Assembly (NCBI GenBank): GCA_963920765.1
Contig: OY987246.1
Span: 8,496,501-8,560,500, forward strand
Direction of reading: 5' to 3'
From: Ulota crispa
Lineage: Eukaryota; Streptophyta; Bryopsida; Orthotrichales; Orthotrichaceae
DNA length: 64,000 bases
Shown here: positions 45,569 through 56,999 of the stretch, one piece after another
Layout: the number at the start of each line of letters is the position of its first letter
Numbering within the stretch: the stretch's first letter is position 1
Translations under genes and position numbers: made by a program
The notes under the pieces: generated by a model
What the model saw: only the letters and a program-made list of their open reading frames with translations
Told to the model about the DNA's origin: nothing
Databases searched by the model: none

Positions 45569-46025
45569 CACTAGTAAAAAACTAAGTTGGAACCCACCTT
45601 TTCATAGAAGGTAAGGTAGGAACACCCATAAGCGTTAGTGTCCCCATAACCATCACCTTTGAAATCTTGGAAAATTTGTGGAAGTGAGTAGATGTAATGA
45701 CAATGATGTACAACATGTGAACATGAAATCTTAAAAGTGGTTATGGGTGCAATAGCATTTTGCTCTTTAAAAATTCTCACAGGATCCAAATAATACATTC
45801 GAAAGTGCAAACTCATTTTCTTCTGTTCCTAATAGGATCCTATAATTTGCTAGTTGTTGATTAATAGTCATTGTGTTCAAAACCCTTAGTTTGACTTTTA
45901 TAGGTGCGCCGACCTTAGTTTTTGTTGAGTTCCTTATTTCCAACGTAGACTCTACATTGAAAACAAGGAACTCGACAAAAACTACCTTTTATGAAAAGGT
46001 GGGTTCCAACGCGGTTTCCTACTTG
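45569..46025. mobile_element. CACTA-like foldback MITE carrying a pogo MITE
   Basis: The left end CACTAGTAAAAAACTAAG leads into TTGGAACCCACCTTTTCATA, which recurs inverted at about 45986-46010 (TATGAAAAGGTGGGTTCCAA) before GCGGTTTCCTACTTG. The centre also folds (TTTTTGTTGAGTTCC / GGAACTCGACAAAAA). The 306-bp pogo MITE at 45612-45917 is inserted within it. The termini resemble the CACTAG-ended MITE at 46827-46970. Confidence 0.55.
45612..45917. mobile_element. pogo-family MITE, 306 bp
   Basis: Flanked by TA. It starts AGGTAGGAACACCCATAAG and ends TTATAGGTGCGCCGACCT. The termini match those of the pogo element at 18828-33793 (AGGTAGGAACATCYATAA). The interior matches 60572-60883 and 61801-62118 (GTAGATGTAAT, TGTACAAC, CAAATAATACATT, AGGATCCTATAATTTGCTA). 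Confidence 0.8.
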
Positions 46026-46502
46026 TATTTGAAAATGCCCACTTTGAGAACTATAATCTAGAATGATATGATATTGAAAATTCTTGTTAAAAGTGTTTTA
46101 ATTTAGATAAGTGCTATCTAAAATATGTAACATGCAAATAGAACTATTTTTTGTACTTACTAATAATTTAGTACTTATTAAATCTATAAGATTATATTAT
46201 TATTTTTTTGAATTGAATGGTTAAATTTTAAACCATGAAGCAAATCAGCCAAAATATACAAAGTTTAAATGTATTTAAAATTTCTGACCTTGTTGTAAAG
46301 AAAAAATGACGTCTTATCATTTTTTTCTTTTGGCACATCACAAAAATATGTAATAACAAACTCTAAAAAATCATATAATGTAGATATGGCCTAAAATTTA
46401 GACAATTACTCAATTTTATGATGTATTTTTCAAGTTTTTTGTTCATCATTTGCCTCCTTCTGAATTCTATATAAAGCACATTTTTTCTTGGGAATTGATA
46501 TA
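46026..46502. other. AT-rich spacer
   Basis: Nothing was recognised. Confidence 0.45.
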
Positions 46503-46821
46503 TGCACACCAGACTCACCGGCGCAGGGGTTTTGAGAAATTTGAGTTCAAATTTGGACTTAGAGACCATGATTTAGTCCAGAACCATAAAAAAAAGTTGC
46601 AATTCAACAATACCCAATGAAAAAGTTTAGCTAGGGGAAAAATGTTATTTTTACTTTTGATTGTAAAAAAAAATTATCTTTTTCATTGGGTGTTGTTGAA
46701 TTGCAACTTTTTAAATTGGTTCTAGACTAAATAATGGTCTCTAAGTTCAAATCTGAATTTAGAATTTTCAAATTTAGCTTTATAATGGTAAAAATCTAAA
46801 ATTTACCCCAGGGGGTGTGCA
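46503..46821. mobile_element. Palindromic element with TGCACACC ends
   Basis: TGCACACC at the left and GGTGTGCA at the right bound a palindrome. Arms at about 46540-46626 and 46680-46765 share CTTAGAGACCAT, ATTTAGTC and GTTGCAATTCAACAA in inverted order. No coding frame. Class unknown; the flanks do not show a clear duplication. Confidence 0.55.
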
Positions 46822-46826
46822 AATAT

Positions 46827-46970
46827 CACTAGAAGAAAATTATGTTGAAATCTACATGATGGTTTATGTTCCAAACGCAAAATTTTGCACTGTAAACATG
46901 AAAATTTGCGTTGAGAACAAAAAAAACATCATATAGTTTATGTTGACTCCAACGCATTTTTCTACTAGTA
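46827..46970. mobile_element. CACTA-type MITE, 144 bp, TAT target duplication
   Basis: Left CACTAGAAGAAAATTATGTTG and right CAACGCATTTTTCTACTAGTA are imperfect inverted repeats. TAT lies on both sides (46824-46826 and 46971-46973), the 3-bp duplication of CACTA elements. The centre (AACGCAAAATTTTGC...GCAAATTT...) folds as well. Confidence 0.65.
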
Positions 46971-46973
46971 TAT

Positions 46974-48727
46974 CAACCCTCGATGTGCATATATCAGTTC
47001 CCTTTTTCTTTCTTATTTGAATTAAGCACCTAATCCTTTCAACTTGTTTTGATGCCCAACTTTTTGACATGCAAATACCTTGATATTACAAAATCCACAT
47101 TTTTCATATACACTTTTACCACCTTTTTTTGTAGAAAATTTATAAAATAAAATTATCCAACTTTGATTAAACTCCATCCAATTAAAAAGCCCATATCATA
47201 AGTCTTTTAAGCCAATTTTGCTTTTTCAACCTCAAATTATTGTTTACGGTTAGATGAAATAAATTGTAAAGTAATATTAACTTTCATTACAGCTAGATTA
47301 TGTTGTTTCTTTTTCAAAAACCGGGTCAAAAACATATTTTCATTTTGTTTTTGCCTTGTAATACACACTTTGATATTTTAATATAATACTAAAATGAAAT
47401 AAATAAAATCAAAAACTACCCAAATAAAAAATTCAAATGCATTAATATAATAAAGTAAATTAACAATCAGTATGTCAACTTGCATAATTCATAAACAATT
47501 AAAAAGTCTATAAATAAGCATAAAACTTGGAGGTGCATTCCTTGTTTTTTCTTGTACAAGTGCAATTAAAAGTTTTGACCCCTATCTTATATTGTAAAAA
47601 TAAAATAAATGGAATGAAAGAATTATAGCATGTTTTTTCTATATTGAAAGTTTACATTGTGAATTATTGAAAAAATCTTTATTCTAAACAATCACTTGCA
47701 AATTTTGGAAGAAAACAAATACACTGTAAAACTGGAATTTTTTTTGCCCCACTTTATTGTATGGTAAAAAATTAAAAAAGAAAAAGAAAAAAAGTTGCCA
47801 ACAAATAAAGGCTTGGTTATTGTTTTTATGTGCCAAAGTTGGACGCAATTGTCATTCAAACACAATCTTGATAAACATTTGAAGTGAAAATTCAACCTTT
47901 TCAGTGCAATCTCAATTGCGCGTTTGAATATCTTGGTTAATTCATTTGAATCCAAAAAAAATCACATAAAAGATGTAATGAGTTTGTGAGAACTTTCAAA
48001 AATTTGGAGCTGAATCAAAATTTATTAAAATGTAGAAAGGGGGTGGAAATTTTCCTTGATTGCACGTGATTTCTAAAAATTACATTGAGTGAACTCTCTT
48101 GGGCATATAAATGCCTAGGCTTTTTTAACACAATTGCTGCCAACACTCACATAAAAAAATACAAAAAATAGTAAAGTAATTATGGAAACTCTAATAAAAT
48201 TCTGGTAATTGAAAAGTTTGCTTTTAAATGAGCACTTGAGGTAGATACAAAATTCTTTAAATAAAAAATAGTGATTTTTTTTTGAATTATACTATAAGTC
48301 AAAATCAGTTTTTGAATTTGGAAGGGAGCTCGCAACGGGGATTTTCAGAGGTCTAATTTTGCCTCTCATAAGAAGATGCCATGCACACCAATAAAGGTCT
48401 CAAAAATTCGTGAAAAAAAACTTAAGTCAAGAATAGGTAGGTACACACCCAGCAGTTTTAGCCAAAGCAACCTTTGCCAATAAGAAATCGAATGTAAGAG
48501 CTTCAAACCAGCTCAAGCACAAAACAAATTTTAGGACTCACTCAATAAAAAGTCATAATCAGTTTTTGAATTTGAAAGGGAGCATTAACTTTGAACCTCA
48601 CTTTGGTATATATAAACAAACACAAAAGAAATAAAAACATAATGGAAACGCAAAGAACATATCAAAAGAGCAAAAGTGTAATGTCAATGCAAAGAATAAA
48701 CTAAAGAAGCAAATATATATTGTAGTT
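46974..48727. other. AT-rich spacer
   Basis: Nothing was recognised. The phrase TCAGTTTTTGAATTTG(G/A)AAGGGAGC occurs at about 48306 and 48558, a short direct repeat. Confidence 0.45.
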
Positions 48728-48729
48728 TT

Positions 48730-49108
48730 GTAGCAGATTCGGCATAAAATAATTCCCTAAAATTTTGCCTAATTATTCTACAAATTATTCTCTAAAAATG
48801 TCCAATGTCAAACGAATCAAAAATTTGAAATGTCAAATATTATAGAAGTCATTAAACTTATTAACAATGGAAGGTCAAGGTTGATTTCAAGAGGGCTCAA
48901 TCTATTGCAAGTTTTTTACCAAGGGCTAATTTTAGAAAGTGGACGATGCTTAGAAAAAGACTTAACTCTACTTAAAAAATTGGTTAAGTGTCAAATAATA
49001 ACAATTTTTTTTAAAAATGCCTAACCTTGTTTAATTATGAAAATGGATGCCTAATTGGTTTTTCTCAAAAAAATAATTGATTCGCCAGAGATCTGCCGAA
49101 TCTGCTAC
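48730..49108. mobile_element. MITE with GTAGCAGATTCGGCA ends
   Basis: GTAGCAGATTCGGCA at 48730-48744 and its exact inverse TGCCGAATCTGCTAC at 49094-49108 bound 379 bp of AT-rich sequence. A 15-bp perfect inverted repeat at this distance is unlikely by chance. No target duplication was identified, so the superfamily is unknown. Confidence 0.55.
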
Positions 49109-49669
49109 CAACCTACAGTAGGGACAACGCAATGATCAGATTGAAAGAACGTCAACAAGTAACGTGCCATTGGCTGCACCGCAATTCTTAAAATGCATGG
49201 CAGCTACTCTAATACTACGTGCACGCTTGAGAACTGAATTTGAAAATGAGAACCATTTATACTTAACTTTATCTTTGGGCTACTGTGCTAAGAATCAGGA
49301 AAAAAAAGTGTGGAACACTTGAAATTCAGTTTTTTTAAATTAAAAAAGGAATGAAAAAGTACATCATCAATTTTTTTTCATGAGTGATTCATTTCTTATA
49401 CTTTGAATTTTTGTTTGGTTATACAACCTAAAATACTAAAACTTAGACATGAATTCACTCATTTTACTTGGTAGATTTTTACTAAAAGTAGCCTCTCTCC
49501 GCACATTGCTTGCACTCTTGTTATATTTGAACGGTCCAAAATTCAGGTGCTTTGGAGTTTCACTAAACCACTGACTGCACACTAACAATTCTATGATACA
49601 TTGACAATCTCATGATACACTAACAGCCTTTTGGTACATTGACAACTCGTTGACACATTGATAGCCTTT
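49109..49669. other. Spacer
   Basis: A short run of near-repeats of ACACTAACA/ACATTGACA (49575-49665) precedes the next element. Nothing else was recognised. Confidence 0.45.
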
Positions 49670-50596
49670 TGAACCCCTAAAGAATCAAGTCCTTTTGTCT
49701 GTGAAAGTCACAAAAAACTGTCACTTTTGGAGAAATGAGTAGAAAGATAGGAGAAAAACTTAGTTTCAAAACCCAATTGCAAAATCCTGTCCTAGACTAC
49801 GGGAGGTACTTTGGGAAAAAAATGAGCTCATTTCAAATGAAGAAGAGTGAGGTATTAACATTTGAAGTGAAGAAAAAAGTTTTTTTCATTCTTGCCCAAA
49901 AGTTTCAAGAGCCTTTGACCACTCTTATAACAAAAAAAATGTTTTATACAAAGTTGAAGTTTAATTTCTCCATGTAGAAGACTAAGTCAAGTATGTGTGG
50001 GAGGATTTCAAATGAAATGGAAGTGTGCAACATACTTCAAAAATTCTTTGAATGCCAAAAGGTCATGAAATTTGCAAATACACTAGCCAAAATTGGAGGA
50101 TTTATGTGAAACTTAGAAATTTGAATTACTTTAATCCAAATGGGGAAATTCAAGGAATCTTAGTCTACTACAACTTGAAAAAAAAAAGCAAAAAAAATAT
50201 ACACAAACGACTCAAAAAATTAGAGTACCAAATTTTGCAAGGAGCAAAAGGAATGGAGGGTTGAGAGTTTCCCAAGAAGGGCCCCTTCCACCCCACTTCC
50301 CTTTTGTCCAGGTATCCACACCTCTTACAGTCTCTAAGCATTGACCCTCTTTGGAGTTAACACCCACTTACAAAAGAGAGGCTCTGCTCAAATTGCCCCT
50401 TCTCTTCTAGTTTTGGAAAATTCTTCATAACCTTTTTGTTCAATGTCACAATGAAGAAAAATTAGATGTCCACAAAAATCATTGAATTCCCCACCTTTAA
50501 TAAAAGTTTCAAAAATCATACAAACTAATTTAGATGTAGATACATTCTTGAAATCCATTTATTCCTAGAGGGCACAGTTGGTCCTTTGGAGGTTAA
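49670..50596. mobile_element. TTAA-family element, first family, 927 bp
   Basis: The left end is an eroded TGAACCCCTAAAGAATCAAG and the right end TTGGTCCTTTGGAGGTTAA. Its left half matches 17524 and 42826 (TCACAAAAAACTGTCACTT, AGAAATGAGTAGAAAG). The right TTAA (50593-50596) is shared with the next element. Confidence 0.7.
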
Positions 50597-51255
50597 CCTC
50601 AAAATGACCCTAGAATTTCCTAAGCTTCTAGGAATTTGCTCTAATGCTCTAATTTGAACAAAAAGCCAACATTTTGATAAGTTGTATTAGTTCTTTTTGA
50701 ATTGTGACCGTATAAAATCAAACTAGACATGTTAGAGATCACATTGTAAAAGAAAGCACAACAATATCTCTTATGGATTGAAAGATTATAATGTTTGATC
50801 ACGAGGGTGTTAAAACTGTAAAAGTGATTTGAAATCTTTCAATCTTCTTTTCACATGTCAAAGTTTAAAAGTTGGTCTCCAAAAAAACATGAGGTTGAAG
50901 GGCCTAACAAACATATCTCCAATCAATTTATAACTTCTCAAAATTTGTTCTACAATTTTTTTAAATGATCTTCTAATGTGGTTTTTTCTCAAAGATGTAG
51001 TGTATTTGAGGCTCATTCCCAAGAGCCCTTGACACTACATAAAGTCAAGATTGCAATGGACACCCATGTCCAAAATCTTGAATAGAAAAATCATAATCAA
51101 TCACTTGCAAAATGAGATTGTTGAGGATAAAACTAAACTTCACAAAGAACTTTTCAAAAATGTAAACTACTAAAAATAGTAATTTGGTAAGATTTTATAT
51201 AACTTCAAAAATTAGTCAAGGACACATTCTGTCCTCAGGGTCATTTTGGGGTTAA
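50593..51255. mobile_element. TTAA-flanked element, second family, 663 bp
   Basis: It starts TTAACCTCAAAATGACC and ends GGTCATTTTGGGGTTAA. It is an inverted relative of 35383-36044 over its whole length. No coding frame. Confidence 0.75.
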
Positions 51256-52493
51256 AAGACTGATAACCCCTTATTTTAAAATTCATCACTGACTACCTAA
51301 TGATCTAGCTAGTTTACAATTTTTTTAAAAAAAATTTAAGATAACTTAGTATTTTGAAAAACTCTTCAATTTCTAAACCTAATGGAACAAAGTGTTAATA
51401 AGAATTTGGGTGTGTATATAATAAAGTCTTACGGGATGAATTTAACACATAACTAAAATTATTAGAAGAAAATTTGCAAAATTCATATTCATTTTTTAGA
51501 AGTTAAAGCTTTGCTATTTCAAAGTTTTCAAGCAAAACTAAAATAAAAACACAACATTTCTGCATTTTCTAACCTCTAAAATGGACTTTATAGAATAAAA
51601 AGTTCATTTAAAAGAAAATATAACTATACATAAAACAATACAAAATATGATTCAATCACATGTTTGCATGTGAAGTCTATGAAAATCTCTCCACTCAGAA
51701 ATAAGTATACAAAGAGTTTGTGCAAAATACAAACATAAACAAAAAAGTTGTGGTTAATGGCGTTGCCATGATTTGGCCAGTCTTTTTTTGGATTAGTATA
51801 ACACTCTCACAGCGTGTATAAGCAAAGTAAATCAAAGCACAAGCTTTGAAGGAGCTTTTAAGCTCTTCAAAAATGCAACAAAATGAAAAAACAAGCAAAA
51901 TATTTTGGTACACGAATATGGACAAAAATGTACAAGGGTTTCAAAAAAATACTGATTTAAGAAAAATGGGATGGTATGGGAAGAAGAGGAATGGCTTTTC
52001 ATGTTCTTTCTCAATGTCTCCTTTCCTGGTTTAACCCAAAAGATTTTAAAGTTTTATCTTTTATTTATCTAAAAACACAATTTAAAAAAAAATGATAGAA
52101 TGAAGTAAAATGTTACTAAAAAACACTTCAAATCACAAACAAATTGCAGCATTGACTTCAAAAGTTTCAGATTGACTTAGTTAAACATGTTATCATTTTT
52201 TATTTTAATTAAAAAAATGCCCTTGAAATATGACTTTTGAGCCACAACTAAGATGGCTATAAAATCAAGTAATCCTTAGAACTAGCAATGAAACACAAAT
52301 CCAATCCAATTTTCACAAGAATTTGACATATATTACTTAAATTTCAAGTTTTTCCTTCAAAAGTAAATAAAGGTGAAAAAATGAGAAAAAATCAACATTT
52401 CCTATCAAGAAACATTAGACTTACCAGAGTATGAATAAAATTATTAAATCCTCTAAAAAAACATTAAGCTTGTCAATATGCAAATAAAACTAA
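51256..52493. other. AT-rich spacer
   Basis: Nothing was recognised; opposing short frames at 51695-52034 have no motifs. Confidence 0.45.
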
Positions 52494-52799
52494 CTACACT
52501 AAATATTGCATTTAGGTTGTTGCACACTGGTTTATCAACATTTTGCCCTATATTAATAATTATTGGTGCTGCATTAAATTCCATCATATTACAGAAATAA
52601 ACAAAATTTGAAGGTCCTTTCAACAACAACAATGCTCCAAGCAAAATAAATGAGTGGCGTCCACATAGAAAATCATGTGAAATTCTAGAATATACATAGT
52701 TGCATGTTCTTCCAAGTGATTGAACAATGAGTCATAAGGTAAATTTTTGGGATAAGACAAACTAATAATCAAGGCAACCTAAATGCAATATTCAAGGTC
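52494..52799. mobile_element. MITE with CTACACTAAATATTGCATTTAGG ends (copy 1)
   Basis: CACTAAATATTGCATTTAGG at the left returns inverted as CCTAAATGCAATATTCAAGG at the right. Related copies are 56072-56379 and 61184-61800. No coding frame; target duplication unclear. Confidence 0.55.
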
Positions 52800-53483
52800 A
52801 AGGCACACCAAATTAAGAGAACATTTCATAATGGCTTATTGAACAAAAGTGGTGGCATTTACTGTGTGTATGTACATTCTACGCTAATTTTTTTGGTCTA
52901 TTAAAAATCAACGCTTATGAGAGTTCACAAAATAGTTTCTCAAACCTCTTGCTCTTAAATGGTGGATAAGATACTTTTATAATAGATGAAATCTAGGAAG
53001 AGTGATTATCTCCCAATTTTCCAAAAATACAAGTTATTTCTCCATCTTTTTCAAATTGGCTGTCTGTCTTATGTGGCCACGGCATCATTGCCCCAGTTTA
53101 CTCCACATATTTTGATGTGGTGCCAAGGTGGAAAACTCAGATTTTTTTCCAAAGAAGGATAATAGTAATGATTTGCCACCTATTTTTTGTTTATTCAATT
53201 GAATTCTCCTTTGATATCCCAAACTAAAGTAGGGTCTCTGAATCCAAATATGTATTCAAAATTTTCAATTTCAATCTCCCAATAATTAATATCTAAAATC
53301 TCATATTTTTTGGTGGGTGAAAAAATAGTGCTTTTCCACCTTGGCTCCACAAAGATGTATGCGCAGTAAATTGAGCCGGCATCAATATCCTAATTATATG
53401 AAAGGGCTCACCTAGTGTTTGGGAAATTTTTGGAGCACCTCCAGCTAATTTCCTCCTTCCATGCAAACAAACCGATTTTTTTA
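52800..53483. other. Spacer
   Basis: A weak palindrome is visible (CCACCTTGGCTCCAC near 53337 against GTGGTGCCAAGGTGG near 53118), which may be a further foldback of about 250 bp. Nothing else was recognised. Confidence 0.4.
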
Positions 53484-53788
53484 GGGAAAATTTCATAGAT
53501 ACCCCTAAAGTTTGCAATATCTTCATAGATACCCTTGCTTTTTCAAAAAGTTCAAAAATGGACCAAGATTCTCAAGCATTTATTTGTTGTGCTTGTACTT
53601 TCTTCAAGATCAATGTTGAAGAAAGGGATGTGACGAAATGAAAAAGAAGCAAAGGAAGAACAACAGTGACATGCATAACAAAACAAACGCCTAGAATTTT
53701 TGGTCCAAGGATATTTGTGAAATTTTTGAAAAAACAAGAGTATCTATGAAAATATTGCAAAGTACATGGGTATTCATGAAATTTCCCC
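53484..53788. mobile_element. MULE-like foldback MITE, 305 bp
   Basis: Left GGGAAAATTTCATAGATACC and right GTATTCATGAAATTTCCCC head inverted arms of about 95 bp (CTTTGCAATAT, TTCATAGATAC, TTTTTCAAAAA and TTGGTCC recur). The flanks are T-rich (TTTTTTTA on both sides), compatible with an 8-9 bp duplication but low in complexity. Similar in plan to 41184-41702. Confidence 0.6.
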
Positions 53789-54716
53789 TTTTTTTTAATA
53801 GGCACCAGTTGCATCCATTTAATTAGAAAAACTTCCGGTTAATTCCCTGCAATTTCAATTACCACAATCTAATTTCCTCCAAATTGAAATTTGCACCGGT
53901 TACAGTATTAAATTTTTGTAACCCTCCACTCATTTGAGGATGCACTTGAGAAGTTATGAAAAAAGTTGCACAAATCAAAAGTTTTTAGAAGTCTCCTTCA
54001 AATAATTCAAATAATTCTTCAGTTGCTCCTATAATGTATGGTTTTGGATTAGACCACAAATGCGGAAACTTAGATGCATTCTTTCACAAGATAATGACTT
54101 CTTCTAATATGTTGTCAAAGTTTTCATTTAGCCTTTGTTCAATCTTGCAAGGACTTTGCACTCTAGAAGCACAACAAGGAAAGAAATCAACCTCACAAAG
54201 TAATCACAACAAAATTCTAGCAAGAAAATTACAAGCAAAGCAAAAATGTTGGGTAGTGAATTGTAGATTCACTAGGAGGCAGGAGCAAACCAATGCCTAA
54301 AGTGGTGATTTTGATGAACACACTCAATTGTTGTAGGAGCCACAACAATAGTTTATGGTTTTAGAGGCAATGCCGGCAATGATTTACTGTTGTGCATCAA
54401 GTATTAAGGTGCTAAGAAAATCTTGTTTGCTGGTACTTGAAGGGTTTTGGGTTTGATACTTGGGTATAACCCTTGCCTTATCTAAGTATTAACCAGTGAA
54501 TACTTCTATTAACCAGCTGAAATCTGTCATCTTTTGTAAAGAGGCAGTTAAGTATCCTCCAAATTTTGGAAGGCACATGTTGAAATCCAATTTTTAAAAT
54601 TTCCATCTAAATTTGCATCCTTTAAATTTAAAATGCAACCAATTTTTTTCCCTATTCCACTAGCTAACAATGAACTAAACTCCTATTTTTCCCGCACATT
54701 GGGCTTACTTGGATGA
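53789..54716. other. Spacer
   Basis: The 88-codon plus frame at 54034-54300 has no recognised motif. Nothing else was recognised. Confidence 0.4.
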
Positions 54717-55977
54717 TTGTATAGTACCCTAAAGAAAGTCTACGTACTCACTCTTCTAGCATTTAGAAGAAGTCTATATAATATATGATATAATAGGCAT
54801 TTCATTTTCATATTGTTGGTGTGTGATCCTCATGCAATCCCAATCAAGTATACCATATTTCAGCTACTAAAAATCAAAATCCTACTTTTGGTGAATTATT
54901 TTAATTCAAATTCTTAGTTTTACATAATAATTGATTAAAAATAATTGTGATAAATTTTTGAAGTTTGATTGCATAGATATGTAAGAAACATCCACACACA
55001 TCTTTTTTTTTACCAAACATCTTCAAAAAGTTTCAAAATTCCTTCTATAGAGCTTTTAATGTTGGGGTGATCATAACCAAATTTAATAAATTATATATCT
55101 ATTTATTTTTAGTTAGCTTTTGGCAAAGGAAACACACCATCACACTCAAAGGTACAAGTTCAATCATAATATATGTAACAACAAAATCTAATTACCACAA
55201 AAAATATCTATTTTACTAAATTTGGTCATGATCACCCCAACATTAAAAGTTCTATAGAAGGAATTTTGAAACTTTTTGAAGATGTTCGGTAAAAAAAAGA
55301 TGTGTGTGGATGTTTCTTACATATTTATGCAATCAAACTTCAAAAATTCATCACAATTATTTTTTAATTAATTGTTATGTAAAACTAAAAAATTTAATTA
55401 AAATAATTCACCAAAAATAGGATTTTGATTTTTAGTAGCTGAAATTTGGTGTACTTGATTGGGATTACATGAGGATCACACACCAACAATATGAAAATGA
55501 AATGCCCATTAAAGTAGAAGCATCCATAACTGATAAGCGATTATGCAAAAAACTACAAAGAGTTTGAGGCAAAAATATTTATCCCATGTAGGAAGATAAG
55601 AAATGGGATTGCAAATTTTTTCATAATTTTATTTGCAAAACTAAAATTACTATGAATTTTGGGAGTGAAAAAGTGTTTTACACCCATTGCCAATGTCTAA
55701 ATGTATGCAATTTTGATACTAGTCAAACTTGTTTCAACTCATTACTTCCTACCTCACTTTGGGACATGTGGCATGCCTTAAGTGGCCCCAACCTTGAAAA
55801 AGTCAGAAAAATGCATTCCAAAGCACCTATCCTTGCTCATGGTGGAAATAGCACCCCCTACTAGTTGAGAATGGGGTGTTGTCAGCTATGGGTGCTTCCA
55901 CCTTATATCATATATTATATAGACTTCTTCTAAATGCCAAAAGAAGAAGTACATAGACTTCCTTTGTGGTATTGTAT
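54717..55977. mobile_element. Long foldback element, arms of about 390 bp
   Basis: The left arm (from about 54717, through TTTAGAAGAAGTC and CATTTCATTTTCATATTG) is inverted in the right arm (from about 55190 to 55977), with a central unpaired part near 55110-55190. The right arm is interrupted by the pogo MITE at 55510-55905; without it the element is about 866 bp. Arm similarity is high. No coding frame; the transposon class is unknown. Confidence 0.75.
55510..55905. mobile_element. pogo-family MITE, 396 bp, inserted in a foldback arm
   Basis: It starts AAGTAGAAGCATCCATAAC and ends CTATGGGTGCTTCCACCT between TA dinucleotides. The uninterrupted left arm of the host foldback shows the pre-insertion sequence with one TA (around 54800), proving a TA duplication. 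The interior differs from the other three copies, so it is a separate subfamily. Confidence 0.75.
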
Positions 55978-56071
55978 ATTTTTTCCTTTGCAATATAGTG
56001 TCAGAGTGTCTCTCGACCAATGAAATAACCCAAAAAAATAGCGTCAGTCAATGGAGGCTCCGTCAAGCGAA

Positions 56072-56379
56072 CTACACTGAATAGTGCATTTAGATTGCTT
56101 TAACAATTAGGTTGCCTTACCTTGGAAAATTACCTTGTGACTCATCACTTGATTACTTGGAGGTGCATGTAATTCTCTAAAAACTTGGATTTCAAATGGT
56201 TTACTACTTGGAAGCTATTAGTTTGTTGTTCTAGAGCTTAATTATTGTTGCTAAATCTTTTGAAATTTGTTTATTACAATAATTATCCACAAAGATTATT
56301 ATAGTAGCAATAAATATTTAAATAGTGTAAGATGTCAAGAAATTAGTATGGGGCAACCTAAACGCAATATTCAATGTAG
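56072..56379. mobile_element. MITE with CTACACTGAATAGTGCATTTAG ends (copy 2)
   Basis: CTACACTGAATAGTGCATTT at the left returns as AACGCAATATTCAATGTAG at the right. The interior shares TTACCTTGTGACTCAT and TTGGAGGTGCATGTA with the inverted text of 52494-52799 (GGAAGAACATGCAACTAT, ATGAGTCATAAGGTAA). Confidence 0.55.
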
Positions 56380-56588
56380 AACGCTAATCACAAAGTAAAA
56401 CGCCAAATTTGGGTGGATTTCCACGACATACCCTCAATTGGAGGTCGCCTGTCCCAAAAAAGCAACCTTAACTTAGATTCGTATTTCCTGAAAACGGCTG
56501 GTAACCGTCTGGACAGGTAACATGGACTACAGCGGTACAACCTACAAGGACTACTGTAGCCACCCCCATCTCACTGCCCCAGCAGGGT

Positions 56589-56999
56589 TTAACCCTTTCA
56601 GGCCCTTGGGCCTCCAAGATACAGGAACGTATCCGTAGCAGATCAGGATACGTATGGTTTAGGTGGTTTTAACAAGCATTGGGTCACCTAGAGATGAGCC
56701 ATGCAATTCCGCAATACAGCCACGTGTCTGGTACGGCTTGCGTTGTTGTGAAGGAAGGGTGGCCTTATCAACGTAGAAATGAAGTATTGTACCTATACCG
56801 TATGCAAGTGCAGATACAAACCTCAACTTGCAAAATTCGACAAGGTCTCTTCTCAAAAAAATGCACAATCACATCCGGCATGGAATTTCCTACAAGTCGT
56901 TAGTGTATACAAAAGTCTGAAAATGTCGCAACATCCTCCAAATACCAGCAAAATAGCACATTACGGCCGCAAAGGGCGTTCAGGCCCTTCAGAGGTTAA
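56589..56999. mobile_element. TTAA-flanked element, GC-rich, 411 bp
   Basis: Left TTAACCCTTTCAGGCCCTTG and right GGCCCTTCAGAGGTTAA are imperfect inverted repeats in duplicated TTAA. The interior is GC-richer than the surroundings. Its ends resemble the 272-bp element at 59549-59820 more than the 930-bp family. Confidence 0.6.
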
